Assembly (NCBI GenBank): GCA_020055645.1 | Contig: CM034546.1 | Location: 106,148,875-106,212,874, forward strand | Reading direction: 5' to 3' | From: Tomocerus qinae | Taxonomy: Eukaryota; Arthropoda; Collembola; Entomobryomorpha; Tomoceridae | Length of the DNA stretch: 64,000 nucleotides | Shown here: positions 49,266 through 61,616 of the stretch, one piece after another | How positions within the stretch are numbered: the first letter of the stretch is position 1 | Layout of the letters: each line of letters begins with the position of its first letter | Made by a program: the position numbers and the translations under genes | Notes under the pieces: generated by a model | Databases searched by the model: none | What the model was told of the DNA's origin: nothing | The model's input: the letters and a program-made list of their open reading frames with translations, nothing else

Positions 49266-49769
49266 GGCGTTTTGGCTATTTGTGAGGTTTCTACGATGTA
49301 ATGCGTATTTCTTTCAGCGGCTTTTGCAGACTTAGTCCAAGATGTAAAACTGAACAAATATTATAATGGCTCCCATTGTTATACTTATTTGTACCACCAC
49401 ACCGAAATGACTTTTAGTTGATCCTGTCCTATATCCACGACAAGATAGGATAAGGCAGGGTAAAACGAACAGCGAATTTGGAACATAGAAGTGAATTTTC
49501 TAATGGTGGTTCTACTAAAATCGAATATGGAAAATATTTCATGTTCATAATAATGTGTCGTTTTGGTAATGTAATAATAATACGAGACCGAAAGTTACAC
49601 GCCAACTCACGTCACCCATAGCTCATATAAGACGATGCCAATCTCCAAGACTCCAATTTCTTTGTATTTTGAGCAGTCCTACAGTCGCAGTCCTCAGTTT
49701 CAGCTTTCAACAACGTTCCATTACAAAATCATGTAATATTTTTGGTAGAACTGACTTTAATCATGTTGA
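49266..49769. other. Upstream region of the CK1 gene
   Basis: Should hold the CK1 5' UTR and promoter; no clear TATA box, as expected for a housekeeping gene. No other feature. Confidence 0.35.
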
Positions 49770-49777
49770 GGGCACAG

Positions 49778-50570
49778 CAGGGTTGTGGGTCGGGTTTTTT
49801 ATGGGTTGGGGTTTTTTGGGTTTTTTGGCAAAAAACCCACCCCGCTTTACTTAAAAAACCCCGGGTTTATTGGGTTTTTTGGGTTTTTTACAAAACATAC
49901 AAAAATGTGCACTACAGCTCCATCTAGATACGTAATACATACTAATTTCTATTCAAAAATGTAAACAAATGTATAATCAGGTGGAATCAAATAATAGCTT
50001 CTACACTTCTACGCTTCTAATTAATGTATCGTAATGTGAGGACTATAATAATATTAGTTTTATGTATACTTTAGTCATTGCATTGTGAAGATTATGTTTA
50101 TAATATCGTTGTACGTTGTACACATATGCTCAATTTCATTTTATCACTTTCATATTCATTACTGTAATGCTTTGCAATTAAAGCTTCAAATTAACGAAGG
50201 AATAATTTCATAAAGTCAATATAATCAGTAAAATATTATAATGCTTAATATTTCACTAGTTGTTATCAAACAGTAATAATAATATAGGTGTTCACAAAAA
50301 TACTGCATTTGCTACGTTACAACATAATAAAATTAAACTTTTATGCTTTAATTTTTCTTTTCATTGACATATAGGTAAGTAATAGTAGTTGACACGGTTG
50401 TTGTTGTTGTCAGCTGTAGTGTTCATATATTGTATAGTATAGACTTGTATTTATTACCTATAGTTATATAAAAAACCCTTAAACCCAAAAAACCCAAAAA
50501 ACCCTAAAAAACCCAAAAAACCCGGGGTCGAGGGTTTTTTCCTAAAAAACCCGGGTTTTTCGATACCTTG
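49778..50570. mobile_element. hAT-type non-autonomous element (793 bp)
   Basis: The exact 8-bp duplication GGGCACAG flanks it (49770-49777 and 50571-50578). Termini are CAGGGTTGTGGGTCGGG and, mirrored, CAAGGTATCGAAAAACCC. Both ends contain arrays of GGGTTTTTT/AAAAAACCC that form long imperfect TIRs. The 8-bp duplication and CARGG ends are hAT hallmarks. The middle is AT-rich with no transposase. The G/T arrays resemble telomere repeats but are irregular. Confidence 0.85.
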
Positions 50571-50578
50571 GGGCACAG

Positions 50579-51320
50579 TCCTTAGTTTAGTTAGGTTAAT
50601 GAACTATACTATTTTACTATACTATTTTTGAACGGGAGAAATATACTAAAGAGAGCAGGATCATTTTAGTTTAGTGTCATATGCTCATATGAATGCATAA
50701 TATTTGTTCCAATATGCTTTATGCTACAGTATGTACAGTCAGTCATGTATGTTTGGAGTAGATAGATACTAATATGCATATTTTGTTTGTTTTCTTTTTT
50801 CAACTTTGTTTGGAGCAATTTATTTTCGAAATACTACAATCTAGGCTTACATAATACAAAGCTACTTTTGCTTAGTGTATTTTTTATAACATTTCAAAAA
50901 TATGTCGTTTTAAAATATATAGTTTCACTTACAACCCTCAAAATACCCAAAAGTAGACATATTTGCACATGTAATATAATAAATTTTAAATTATGTAAAC
51001 TGTACACAGTACACTTGGTACTATTTTTATACTTTATAAATAAATTATAACAATTTAATTATCACAGTAAGTTAATGTTGACATTAATATTTGTGTATAC
51101 GTAGAAAGACATATCACGTGAATTATTTTATCAAAATAATAATTAGAGTAAATATACAGGTACAATATACAATGACCTTTCAGTCCCTTCATTTTCTAAT
51201 AGGCCACACTGCACAATAGAAAACCACGTTGACCTTGGTAAGACTTATGCTGGTCGAGATGATATTTTTAAGCAGTAGGGATTTGCGACATCTTAGACAT
51301 TTAAATATTGCATTTACAAC
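50579..51320. other. Intergenic
   Basis: AT-rich spacer. The ORF at 50787-51050 is hydrophobic from AT richness and has no gene context. Confidence 0.35.
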
Positions 51321-51536
51321 TTAGCCAATGCCATGACCGCTACTAAGCTTAGGTTTTGGAATGCATCTGTCCAATAATCTTGACTTGTATTCATCACTTT
51401 TGCATACAATGATTGAAGGAATGTTAAACACCACTGAAGGTGCCGGGGCCGCTGAGCTGTTGCTAATTGTTGTACTTATAATTAGCAAAGCAGCTTGGAC
51501 AGCGATTAGGGTACGGAAGAATCTTCTCGACTTCAT
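51321..51536 (-). CDS. Small secreted protein with C-terminal cysteine motif
   Basis: 71 residues from Met at 51536. This start gives a good signal peptide (KSRRFFRTLIAVQAALLIISTTIS); the longer frame to 51614 would add 26 basic residues before it. The mature part begins about APAPSV and has two cysteines in CKSDEYKSRLLDRC, then a Pro/Lys/Gly tail. A TATA box at the right distance supports transcription. The motif D-E-Y-x3-R-L-x2-[RK]-C-[IV] recurs at the C-terminus of the large Arg/Glu-rich protein 3.4 kb away on the same strand. Function unknown; possibly a peptide or small extracellular-matrix component. Confidence 0.6.
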   Translation of the reverse strand: MKSRRFFRTLIAVQAALLIISTTISNSSAAPAPSVVFNIPSIIVCKSDEYKSRLLDRCIPKPKLSSGHGIG

Positions 51537-51662
51537 TGTTGTGTTGAATGTTATTCTCAGTAGGTACATCCTTTTCGACTTTCTCTTAATTGACACTTCT
51601 GGTAACTGTAACAATAGTTGACATTAATTTCTCTTTCTCTTAATCATAAAAAAGGAACACCC

Positions 51663-51672
51663 CTTTATAAGT
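51663..51672 (-). promoter_or_regulatory. TATA box of the small secreted protein gene
   Basis: CTTATAAAGG on the minus strand, about 130 nt before the chosen start codon. Confidence 0.5.
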
Positions 51673-54600
51673 AAACGCCAGTAGAAGGGGTAAGCCTATG
51701 TAAATAATAGGAGTATCTTTATGACTATTGACATTAACTGCCTTCGTCCTCTACTATATTATTTTGTACCTGTGTGTATTTTCGATTAACCTCACGAGCA
51801 ATTAATTTCAGTAGTTAAACTACGTAGGTTAAGGGTCCGAGTCCAAAACTTCTTTTTCTAGGCTCAAGAATTTCTCAAATTCCGTGTATAAAACTCTGTA
51901 TATGTTTGGTAACTAGTTCAAGTGATCCTGAACAAAATCTTGTTTATAAAATGCGTTTTCTTGAATTGAGTTTCATGAAAATCAGGCTGATTGCACTCTA
52001 TTAGAGTATTCCTTTGACGAAAATGTTTCTCGTTACTATCAATTGTATCGTCCATTATACGTACCTGCACAATTGAAATACATAATAATAATTAGTTTCT
52101 GAGTAAGTGGTTAGATAATTTTACCCTGTAATTGGCAATTATACCGAAATACTACAGACATGTATCATTATAGTATCGATTGTACATAAGATACCAGGTA
52201 AACGAGTGTAATATTGTCTTTTACTTACGATAATTCGTACTGATTGAAGATTGATTGAATTAAGCAGTCGTAGATACAGATGATGACACAAATTGACACA
52301 CACCTTTGTTTTTAGAAGAGTGTAATTTTATCTTCTCACCTTGAATGAGTCAAATCAAATCTATAGACAATTTGTTTTGAATAAACTTTTGAGATCGTGA
52401 TATAGCTGAATCTTCACAAGGTGAAATTATGAATCTTGGGATTTTTTGTCAATTTCTTTTCAATAAAAAATTGAAATGTTTAGGCTGAAAGCAATTATGG
52501 TGCGTAAAATGCAAGTCAACTCAAATATAACTGAGATATTAAGCTAGCATCTTGGTCGGGCAGGTATGATAAGCACAATGAATTCTCTGAGAATGAATGA
52601 GATTTGCACACCTGATTTATATACCCTTTCCTACTAGAACTGTGACGTTTCATTCCCATTCCTTATAGTATTGAATCTCAAATCTCAAGCCAGGTGTATG
52701 TGTGATCTTATGTGCAAAACGAAAAAACATCAGATGAATCATCATACGTTTCATTAGGAAACGTTTCTTAGCGTAGCTCTCTAGTTATATCGGTCTTGGC
52801 TTACTTTCCACTCGGCATTCCTGTTTGCAATATTGCAATTATATTACACATGTAGCCGGTAATTGTTAAGCGCCAAACGTTACCCCAACATACAAGAAAT
52901 GCAAAAAAAAAAATTTATGTATGCGAATGTACACGAACGTATAGAAAACAGTAGTAAGCCCAAGTATAGCAAAAAGAAATCACAATATTATTAGTCTGTT
53001 GATACTTAGGTACTCGATAAGACTTATCTAGTTACTCAAGTTAGTCACTCAAGACAATACTCGGTACGTGTACTTGGGTCGTTACTCAGTAGAAACAAAC
53101 ACAACAAGCAAAAGTGGCTATCTGTTAGCTTAGTCATGCATACATTGAAAAGAATTATTGTTATGCATACGCATTCCTAATGGTATGTAATCTGTTTGGT
53201 ATAGTAAGTGATGCAAAAAAATCTACTCAGACTGAAGCATTGCAAAAGAATACGTATAAGGCTAGCTCAGCGGTCTGCTTTACACATATAAGGGTAGTAC
53301 TACTACTAATACCTACTTATTTTTGCACTGTAGGTTTCTGTACGTGTATGTTTGGAATCTAAAATATGCTTACATGCAATAAATAAAATAATTACATAAG
53401 AATTCTTGGGATTTGCTTTACATCAACGTGTAAATGTACGTGTATATGTAAAACGCAATTACAACAACGAAGATGACAGGTGCAGCAATCAAATGACACG
53501 AGTAACATTGAACTTCCCATATGCACTCCTGCTAATTCCAAGTGATTATAAATGAAGTGCCTTATCTGAAGCTGTTTGATATACGATGATGGATTTTTTA
53601 CATTTCACGTGTACGATAATGTGTAATTTGATTGCTCTAGCTATATATAACACCTTTATGATTTCCATCATTTTAATACGCAAGCAATACTAAGGTACAG
53701 AGAATTAATTACAGATGATGATTCACCGTAGTACAATGTAGTAGAATTTTATAAAAACATGTTTAACATTCTTGTCTACACATACGTGTCTGTATTCAAT
53801 GCATGGAAGAAATCATACTATATCAATGGGGATGGGGAATTACCTGTATGATTCATAACGTTCTTTTCTAAGGTCATACAAAGTAGGTAATTCTTATGTA
53901 ATTTTATGTAAGAGTAGAAAGAGACACATGAGAGTTATTGAACTGTTGTTCACTGCTCAGAAGTAAGACAATGAACGTCTGAGAGTGAGATGCTTGTAGA
54001 GGGTGAATAGTAATGATGAGTCGACGTAAAACAAACATTAGATACGTTTTCGTTCTACTTTTAATTAAGTGAGATATCAAGTTTTAAGCGAGAAGTCATG
54101 CCACTTTCGACCTTCCTGGTGATTACGCACTAATTAGCGTCAACAATCGTAATTTATTTAGCGCAGTAGATAAAAGATTAAAAGAGAAGTATCATTAATA
54201 TACGGTACATGTGAGTACAAGTGTTATACATGGTTTTACAAGGACCGACTTCGCTTTGAGTGCTATATTAACAAGCCTAATGTTATGGCTCTATTTCAAG
54301 CACTGTTTGATTTAAAGTATTTATAAATGCATTTTAATTTAGTCTAGGACATAAAATGTATGCATAATGGTCAATGACTTTTGGTGAACACTTTAGGGTT
54401 ATTTAAACTTCAAGTCATAGTAATAATATTACGTTAACTACTCCTTTTCCAGTTTCACAATTCGCAAAAGTCATGCATTTTAGAAGATTGTCAACCATAT
54501 TATGAAAATCAATCGTAATTTTGAAGATTAGTAAGGTTTATGTTCTTATGTTCAATTGTTTAATGACTTTTCATCAATTATCATCATGAGATTGGGGACA

Positions 54601-54936
54601 TTGGAGAGCATCTACATCATTGAACAACAATTAAAATATTTTTGAATGGCTCAATAAACTAAGAATCTTCACGTATTTCCGTTTTTGCTCATGTTAATAG
54701 ACTCAGCATAGATTGGTTTGTGTACATATGTTAAATCGCTCTAGAAAAGACAGGAAGAAATAAATATTTGTGGGATATACGGATTGTAATATTATTTGGA
54801 TTTTGGATTTAGATTGTCTTTGAATTTATATTGTAAATGATAATCATGCAGTTCTCAAGATGTATAAAACAACACATAATAGAAAATCTGTGTTAATTGT
54901 GAATTAAATTAGAAAATATTTGTCTGCTAAGAACTT
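51673..54936. other. Long intergenic region
   Basis: AT-rich DNA with no supported gene. Short ORFs (53180-53362) lack features. I see no clear TIR elements here, unlike the intergenic DNA at 26-42 kb. Confidence 0.4.
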
Positions 54937-57053
54937 TTACCCTTTACTTCTGCTAACACATTTCCCAAGACGATTATTGAAATATTCATCCTGTCCATCT
55001 TGGCCACACTCGGAAGAGTCTTTGTCATTCGTCCCATCACTCGAAATGGAAACTTCTTTCTTGTTGAAACTGGAGGACTCTTCCATCTTGGAAGAGGACG
55101 AGGAAGACGAGCTGACCTTTTTCGATGTTTGTACGAAAGAGTCCTGACTAGGTGGGCCCAATGGATTCGACCCTTGACCTTGCTGGAAAGTTTCCTCTGA
55201 GTCGAATGAACTTGAAGACTCTTGCTGCCCAGAAGAGGATTGTTGAGAGTTGATGGATGTACTCGTCACAGATCCGGCCCCGCCTGGTCTAAAACCCGGA
55301 GAGCTTGACGGACTTTGTCCAGGTCGAAAGTTAGTTGAACCACTCGGGCGGAGGTTGGAGATTCCTTCGTTGCCTTCGCTTGGTCTAAAGCCTCCTGTAC
55401 TTCCTGGTCTACTTGGTACAAAACCTTGAGAGCCTGGTCGACTTCCCGAAGGACGGAATTCTGATCCTCCATCAGTTGGTCTGAAATTAGAACCTAAACC
55501 TGATTTTTAAGTAATTGATACAAGTGGTTAAATGTCAATGAATATAATTAAGCATAGGTGCATAAGATCGTTACACTTACATCATAAGAAAACATATTTA
55601 ACGTGGCTTAATTTACTGTATTGTAAATGAATTAGATTTGCCAATAATTTCACTCGATATTACTACAGAATCAAGTTTTGTGACAACTTCAAGCATATGC
55701 ACCTACCCTTAATGCAGAAATTATCATTAGTAATTACCGGGTCCGAATTCTGGGTTTCTGTCAACAAATGGTGGCCGACGGGGCGGAGTAGGTCTTAATG
55801 GGGGTGGAAATTCCGGTTCCTCCGGTCCGAAACTTGGTGCATCTATATTGGGTGGAGGAAGGAATGGTCGTTCGTTTGAAACATCGTCATCCGGGTTGTA
55901 AATAGGTCTTAACTCCTGTTCCCTCTCACGTTCTCTTTCACGCTCCCTAGCCTTTTCGCGCTCCCGCTCTTTTTCCCTTTCGCGCTCCCTTACGCGCTCA
56001 CGCTCTTTTTCGCGCTCCCTCTCTTGTTCTCTTCGCCTTTGGTCTTCTAACCTCTTTTTTTGCGCCTCCAATTCTTTTCGTTTTTCCTGTTCACGGCGGA
56101 GCTCGTCACCTTTCCGCCTTTCTTCTTCCTTTAGCCGTTTTTGCACTTCGCGTTGAATTTCAGCCTCGCGCTCCTGTTCTCGCTGTCGTTTCTGCTGCTC
56201 GCGTTTAATTTCCGCCTGGCGTTCTTGGTCCCGTTTTCGTTGGAGTTCCTGCTGCCGTTTCCGTTCTCGTTCGCGCTCCTGTTCCCGCTTTCGCTCACGT
56301 TCGCGCTCTTCCACTCTTTTCCTTTGTTCTTCCTGTTGACGCCTCCTTTCTGCGACTTCCCGTTGCTTTTGTCTTTCGCGCTCTCTTTCGAGCTCGCGCT
56401 CCCTTTCTCTTTCCCTCTCTTTCTCACGCTGTTTCTCTCGTTGGCGATCGCGATTTTCTTGCGAATTTTCAGCTAACGGCCCCGGAGAAACTGGACGAAG
56501 ATTTGGGTTAGGAAGTCCTAGAGAATTTGGTGGTTTGGGATAGCGATATCCTTCCTCATTATTATTAGTGTTAGGATTCGGAGGACGGCGGCGATTGGTG
56601 TTCGGAAGAACAGGTTTGCTTGATCCTAGTGGCCTTGGCAAGTCGCGATCACGATTTATGCCTGGCAAAGGAAATCTACTTGGATTAGAAATTGCATTAC
56701 TCTGCCCATCTTGGTATCGCGAAGCCTGTGGTCTTCTTGGGGGAACTTTGAATCCGAAAACTGGCTCTGTTATTAACAAAAAATTTCATTTCATTTTAAA
56801 TTTCGGGATTTAATAAGTAAGTAATTTCGAGAAAAAGAACACAAAATTGGAAAATACACTTATTTACGGATACAAACTTTTGAAAATACTTACTGTCATC
56901 AAATTCCCTTTGAACACTCGGCTCTCCACCTGGAAGATGAACCCATAGTGTTTTTTCCTGTGTTCTCGGATTCTGTCTGAATCTAAATCCATATCCATGG
57001 ACATGGTAAAATATGCAGCACAGAACCACAATGGTTCTTAATATCATCCCCAT
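54937..57053 (-). CDS. Secreted Arg/Glu-rich helical protein with Ser-rich, Cys-motif tail
   Basis: Coding exons: 56894-57053, 55738-56766, 54937-55499; 583 residues, in frame. A separate 5' UTR exon (about 57146-57310) is supported by TATA, Inr, donor (GAG|GTAAAT) and acceptor (TAG|GAAATG). Signal peptide: MILRTIVVLCCIFYHVHG. After a Pro/Arg/Asn linker, roughly residues 160-330 are almost pure Arg, Glu, Lys and Gln in i to i+4 patterns (REREKEREREREKE), as in stable single alpha-helices. Next come a Pro-rich stretch, FRPSG/FRPG repeats and a Ser/Gln-rich region with an eight-Ser run, ending in ECGQDGQDEYFNNRLGKC. The secretion signal is unexpected for such a domain; a cuticle, egg-coat or silk-like structural role is possible. 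The downstream ORF in another frame (55266-55472) is a shadow. Confidence 0.78.
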
Positions 57054-57306
57054 TTCCTACACCAGAAAATCATTCTTCATAATCGCTCAATGCACAAAAT
57101 AAAATTTAAAAAACGGGTACCACGATTTAGTATTATAGGATTTACCTCTTCAGGAGTGTTGGGGTCAAATTTTGATGTTGAACCAATACACACTACACTA
57201 ATGACGTTCAATCCAAAAGAATCCAACCGATGCTTGAGAATGGACGAAGAAAACCAACTGTGACTATGTCATAGGTATATACTAGAACATACAACCAACT
57301 GAGGAA

Positions 57307-57343
57307 AACTGATGAAATTTTCAGCACAGATCTTTGTTTTTAT
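57307..57343 (-). promoter_or_regulatory. Core promoter of the Arg/Glu-rich gene
   Basis: TATAAAA on the minus strand (57337-57343) is followed 33 nt later by TCAGTT (57307-57312), the arthropod initiator consensus, and then by the 5' UTR exon. Confidence 0.65.
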
Positions 57344-58047
57344 ACTTCGCTGGCGGAGAAATGTTGATCTGAATTGTTGACGTCAATAAGAAACTTGCCC
57401 ACATATTATACAAGAAGGTATTTGATCCTTCTTAATTTGATTCGTGTTACATAAAAGCGAAAAGAAAGGGTAAAGTACAGGTGCTACCCAAAACGACAAG
57501 ATCATAATTTAATAAACGTGTCTATGCCATACAGCTAAAAGGGTCTTTCTGTCTCTGTAATAATTTGCTATCCAATCCATACAAAAGACGCGAAACTCCT
57601 TATTTCAGATGTTTGTACCTACTAGACACATTTGAATTGGGTTTTGGTTGTTAAAAATTGCTTAAATCAGAGCAACTCCCAAAATTAGCCCCTGACCTTT
57701 CTGTAGGAGAGCAGGCGAAAATTTGACAGAAGTTGACTCTCGGGAGGCAATTAAACAGATTGAATTACTTTAGTGTATTTCTGTAAACCCTTTTGTATTT
57801 GAAAACGGGTACCTAACCTACTACATTTAAACTTTATAGGTCCGTGGGGTATGCAACGAAAATTGTAACGTAAGTAATAGGAATTTCGTCAAAAGATATA
57901 CGCAAATATAATATAGTGAATGTAAATTCTAGTACTTAAACATCTCTTACAAGGTGCGAACATTACATAAAATATTTGCTATTCAGATCCTATTTACAAT
58001 CTCATTGTTTTCTCAAGCTCTTGAATTTCTATTCGATAATTGTATAG
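57344..58047. other. Intergenic
   Basis: No gene or repeat recognised between the Arg/Glu-rich gene promoter and the 3' end of the next gene. Confidence 0.4.
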
Positions 58048-61000
58048 TTATATGACACATCCTTGTCTGGTGCAGTAATTACAGCTTTGCTTTGTCGTTC
58101 CATCAATCACAGACAGCCTAACCGTTTTATAACCATCATGAGTGAGTTGAATCGTCCCCAAGCAATTCTGGTTGCTGCAACACAAATCGAACAACAAGAT
58201 CACACAGTGTCCACCTTTTCTTCTCTGAAGTTGTTCACACAAATTGATGCTTTATGGTGAACACATTAGCGACTTGTTAAGGAAGCATTTTCAAGCAGGC
58301 CACCCGGGATCAACTCACTGTTTTCACAATCAATATTGCATCTTCTAAAATATGGCCAATTTAATTGCTCCCCTGTACTAAGTACTAACTGAGTTTTCCA
58401 ACATTTAAAATCATATCGACCGATAGCAGGATCAATACTAAATGTTTTTTGCAAAGTTTTAGACTTAACAACTGATTTGATTGATGATCAGTACTTTTTG
58501 CACGTATTTAATTTTAACTCTACTTTAGTATAAGAAAATGTTAAGCTTAATAGATTAAGCGAATTTGTCTGTCTCCAAAAATTACAATTACCCATCTCAT
58601 TAAACTAAATAGTTGATGATTGTGATTTTGATTGAAATTAGTTGAGACTCTGTAATTATTCTATCTTCTATCGTTTGGGATTCAAAGCAGCAGTCAGCTC
58701 GATATGCTCATCTACACATTATATCATCACAAAGAAGCTTTGACACTTGGGTCAATCAAGTATTTCAGCTGTTTATCTCATTATTCAATCAATGTACAAT
58801 AATCTATTATTATCCACGTTACTAGTTAGTCTTACATGATTTTATTCTCTTATTGCCGATAAAACTATAATTACAGGGTTAGGACGAGAAATTGGTTCTG
58901 TTCAAAGCAGATGGATTATTAATAATATGGTAAGGTCAGAATGAAACAGACATCAGATCATTATAGTGAGCCGGATCCGAAAAATGTTTGTATATGAACT
59001 GCATAAAGTGATTTGATGTTCTATTTAAAGTAAAAATTGAAGCATATAGAAGGCCAGACTTGGCCAGACAGACACAAAATAAAATACGCAGATGCTGTTC
59101 TCATTTTTCAATTGTTTGTCTGTAGTGGTATAATATTATATGCAGATGCTTCTCATTTTTCAATTGTTTCTTTTGGTATAAAAATAGCAACATAAGTAGT
59201 GGGATCATGTACTATGTGTATAATTATGATAACAAAGTTGGCAAAGACAAGTGCTTCTGGGAATTAACATCGACTTATAAGCGTTGATTGATTTCAATTT
59301 AAAAAATGATACATATTGATTATCTACAATTACCGATAAGGAGACGATAAACAAACAAGGTAATGTATTTCTCTTGTATAATAATTTGTTATTGCTTATC
59401 TTTACAGTTTTTAAAGAGCTTGGTGGTGAAATCTTTATGATATATTGGCAGTATAACCATAAAGAGTTAAATGTGGCACAAAAAAATAAGATGGGAATAA
59501 CATGGACGACAAGCTCCATTCACTCGACTGTCATTGGATTGCTTGCAATCTGAAATAATCTCTACTTGAGCATTACCTAAATGAATGATATCGAACATAT
59601 TTGCAATTTGGTGTTGGATCGTATTGGTTTAAGAGCACAAAAGTGCAACGCCTCTTTGTCTTGAAGTCTTGACCCAAATTGCTCATACTAACAAGTATAT
59701 AGATGCATATGCAGATAGAATTACCTCAAGTATTTCTTTTCCACGAAAAATGTGAATGCTCCCACTACCTTTGCAATAAACGTATACCTATTAATACTGA
59801 GTTGTTTCTACATAGCTCCACCGTTAACGTTATTTATCTAATTTATGGCCAACGATTACCAGTTTCCCAGTACCTATTTAGATACATTACAGTAATTTTT
59901 CTTGCTTTAAATAAACTACGTTTTCTTTTCATCAGTTGAGATGCTCAGCCCTTATTGACTAAAATACAAATGCAAATTAGCATACCTAAATTATAAGACT
60001 CGACGATTAAGTATGTTTTTAAACTTTTATCACATTGCCTATCTATAACCTTTAGTATTGTATTTGTAGCTGGATTACTACTGTTATTGTCTGCTAATGT
60101 AGAAAATGCATAATCATGCCCGTTTGAAGAATTAACATGATAAATTGCATATATAGGTCTTGGAATTTTTCTTCCAAACAGCCAACTGACAACTTCTGTG
60201 TGCATATTATTACCTTCAACTCTACCACTTGCGTTAAACATGTAGATATGGCTATAACTATGTATGAGTAAAAGAAAATGAAAATATGTAGAACAAAATT
60301 TCGCTTTTGGGGCTTAAGGTTGCACAGAAAATGGAAAATGTAACTCGCCCATTTGCAAACATAACTCATTCAACATAATTTATAAAATAGGTACTGCTCA
60401 GATAACATGATGAATTACTTTGAACATTTTTTCATATATTATGTACATGCAACTAACTTTTATTGTAAATTAATTGGTACACAAAGTAAAATATGGTGAT
60501 GTAGTAACTAACTACTATGCAACTCAGATGGCTCAAGCACAGCGTCTTATTTTGTGCCCATACTAAATACTTTATCCAAGGTATCTTCAAGTTTAATTAC
60601 TTTTTTTGCATTAAGGCGACTTTTCTGTCTACGATTAAAAAAATCTACTGTGTTCCTTAATCATTTAACTATTAACAGAATGACGGGTATTTAGTACCTT
60701 TGGGAGGGTTCTGTTTACATTGCATTTGAAAACACTATAATTACAGTAATTAGCACAACGTATCCTATTTGTTGTATTTCATGAACTCACAATTCTATCG
60801 TTTTGCCAATTTTTGCTTTTTTAATAAGATAAAGATGCTAAGCAGGTAATGCATTGTTAATATTAAAGCGCATGCCAATTAAGATACGGATACCTATATA
60901 AATAACATATGTTAGACAATGCAAGTATTAGGTATTTTTTGTATTAAATGCAAGTACTATTTTGAGAAATGGAAAAGTTGGTACTGTCTATGCAAATCGT

Positions 61001-61115
61001 AGTACCTAGTAAGAAATTTAATTGCGTCAACTCGTAAGTTATTACAGGGATTATTCGGAATCAATTTACACTGAACAGCAGAGCAGACCAATACCCACAT
61101 AATCCACGTCAACAT
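58048..61115 (-). CDS. Secreted cysteine-rich protein, family not recognised
   Basis: Proposed exons: 61006-61115, 59986-60257, 58319-58471, 58048-58214; 233 residues with all phases matching (2, 1, 1). Exon 1 is a signal peptide (LTWIMWVLVCSAVQC) and start of the mature chain (PNNPCNNLRVD). Exon 2 has WLFGRKIPRPIYAIYHVNSSNGHDYAFST with N-glycosylation sites. Exons 3 and 4 bring FKCW, FRRCNIDCEN, then GHCVILLFDLCCSNQNC and CNYCTRQGC at the C-terminus, about 14 cysteines in all. The last junction (A|GTGAGT to AAAAG|GT) was chosen because it restores one cysteine-rich frame; the alternative is a stop at 58266. The acceptor at 60257 could instead be 60251. I cannot name a homologue, so this may be a lineage-specific extracellular protein. 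Confidence 0.55.
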
Positions 61116-61616
61116 GTCAATGGCATATGCATTCCAATGCCTATAATTACACAATAAAGACGTAAGTAATAAACTTGAGCTATTGTGCAAGTATGCAGGA
61201 TAATTTAACACTTTGTGTCTCTATTTGAAGTGGTTGTATTTGGCAACTTGTTGGTTTTCGAGCGAATTTTTGTTATTGAATGAATTTATTTATTGAAGCT
61301 TCACAATGCAATTAAATTGTTTGTGTCTGATTGTAGAACATTGAATGAAGTACGTAAAGTATGCGATACTACAAATTATAATCTGATTATGACAAAGCTG
61401 AATTGACAATATTGAAGGGGCTTAATGGGATTTTGGTATGAAAATTGGCTGACATAAGTTTGTATACATAGTAGTTAAATATTGATTTATCATTTATTTA
61501 TCAAAGCTTATTTACAGATCCATTTTAATAAAAATGTTTACATATACATGCTACTGATTGTACTGTATGGAATGAGTATTTGTAATAATCTGATAATGGC
61601 ATTGTAGAAAATGTAA
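61116..61616. other. Intergenic
   Basis: Spacer between tandem minus-strand genes; nothing recognised. Confidence 0.4.

Noticed and set aside
49790-50560. G/T-rich repeats as interstitial telomere sequence
   Set aside because: The repeats are irregular and bounded by an exact 8-bp target duplication, so they belong to a hAT-type element.
55266-55472. 68-codon ORF that looks like a charged helical protein
   Set aside because: It is the wrong frame of the third exon; the spliced frame continues FRPSG repeats into the Ser-rich tail.
56131-56476. ORFs of 98 and 111 codons overlapping the Arg/Glu-rich gene
   Set aside because: They are shadow frames of a codon-biased GAR/CGN repeat with no signals of their own.
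58266-58454. Stop at 58266 as the end of the cysteine-rich gene
   Set aside because: A GTGAGT donor upstream of it joins in phase to a further cysteine-rich exon; kept only as an alternative.
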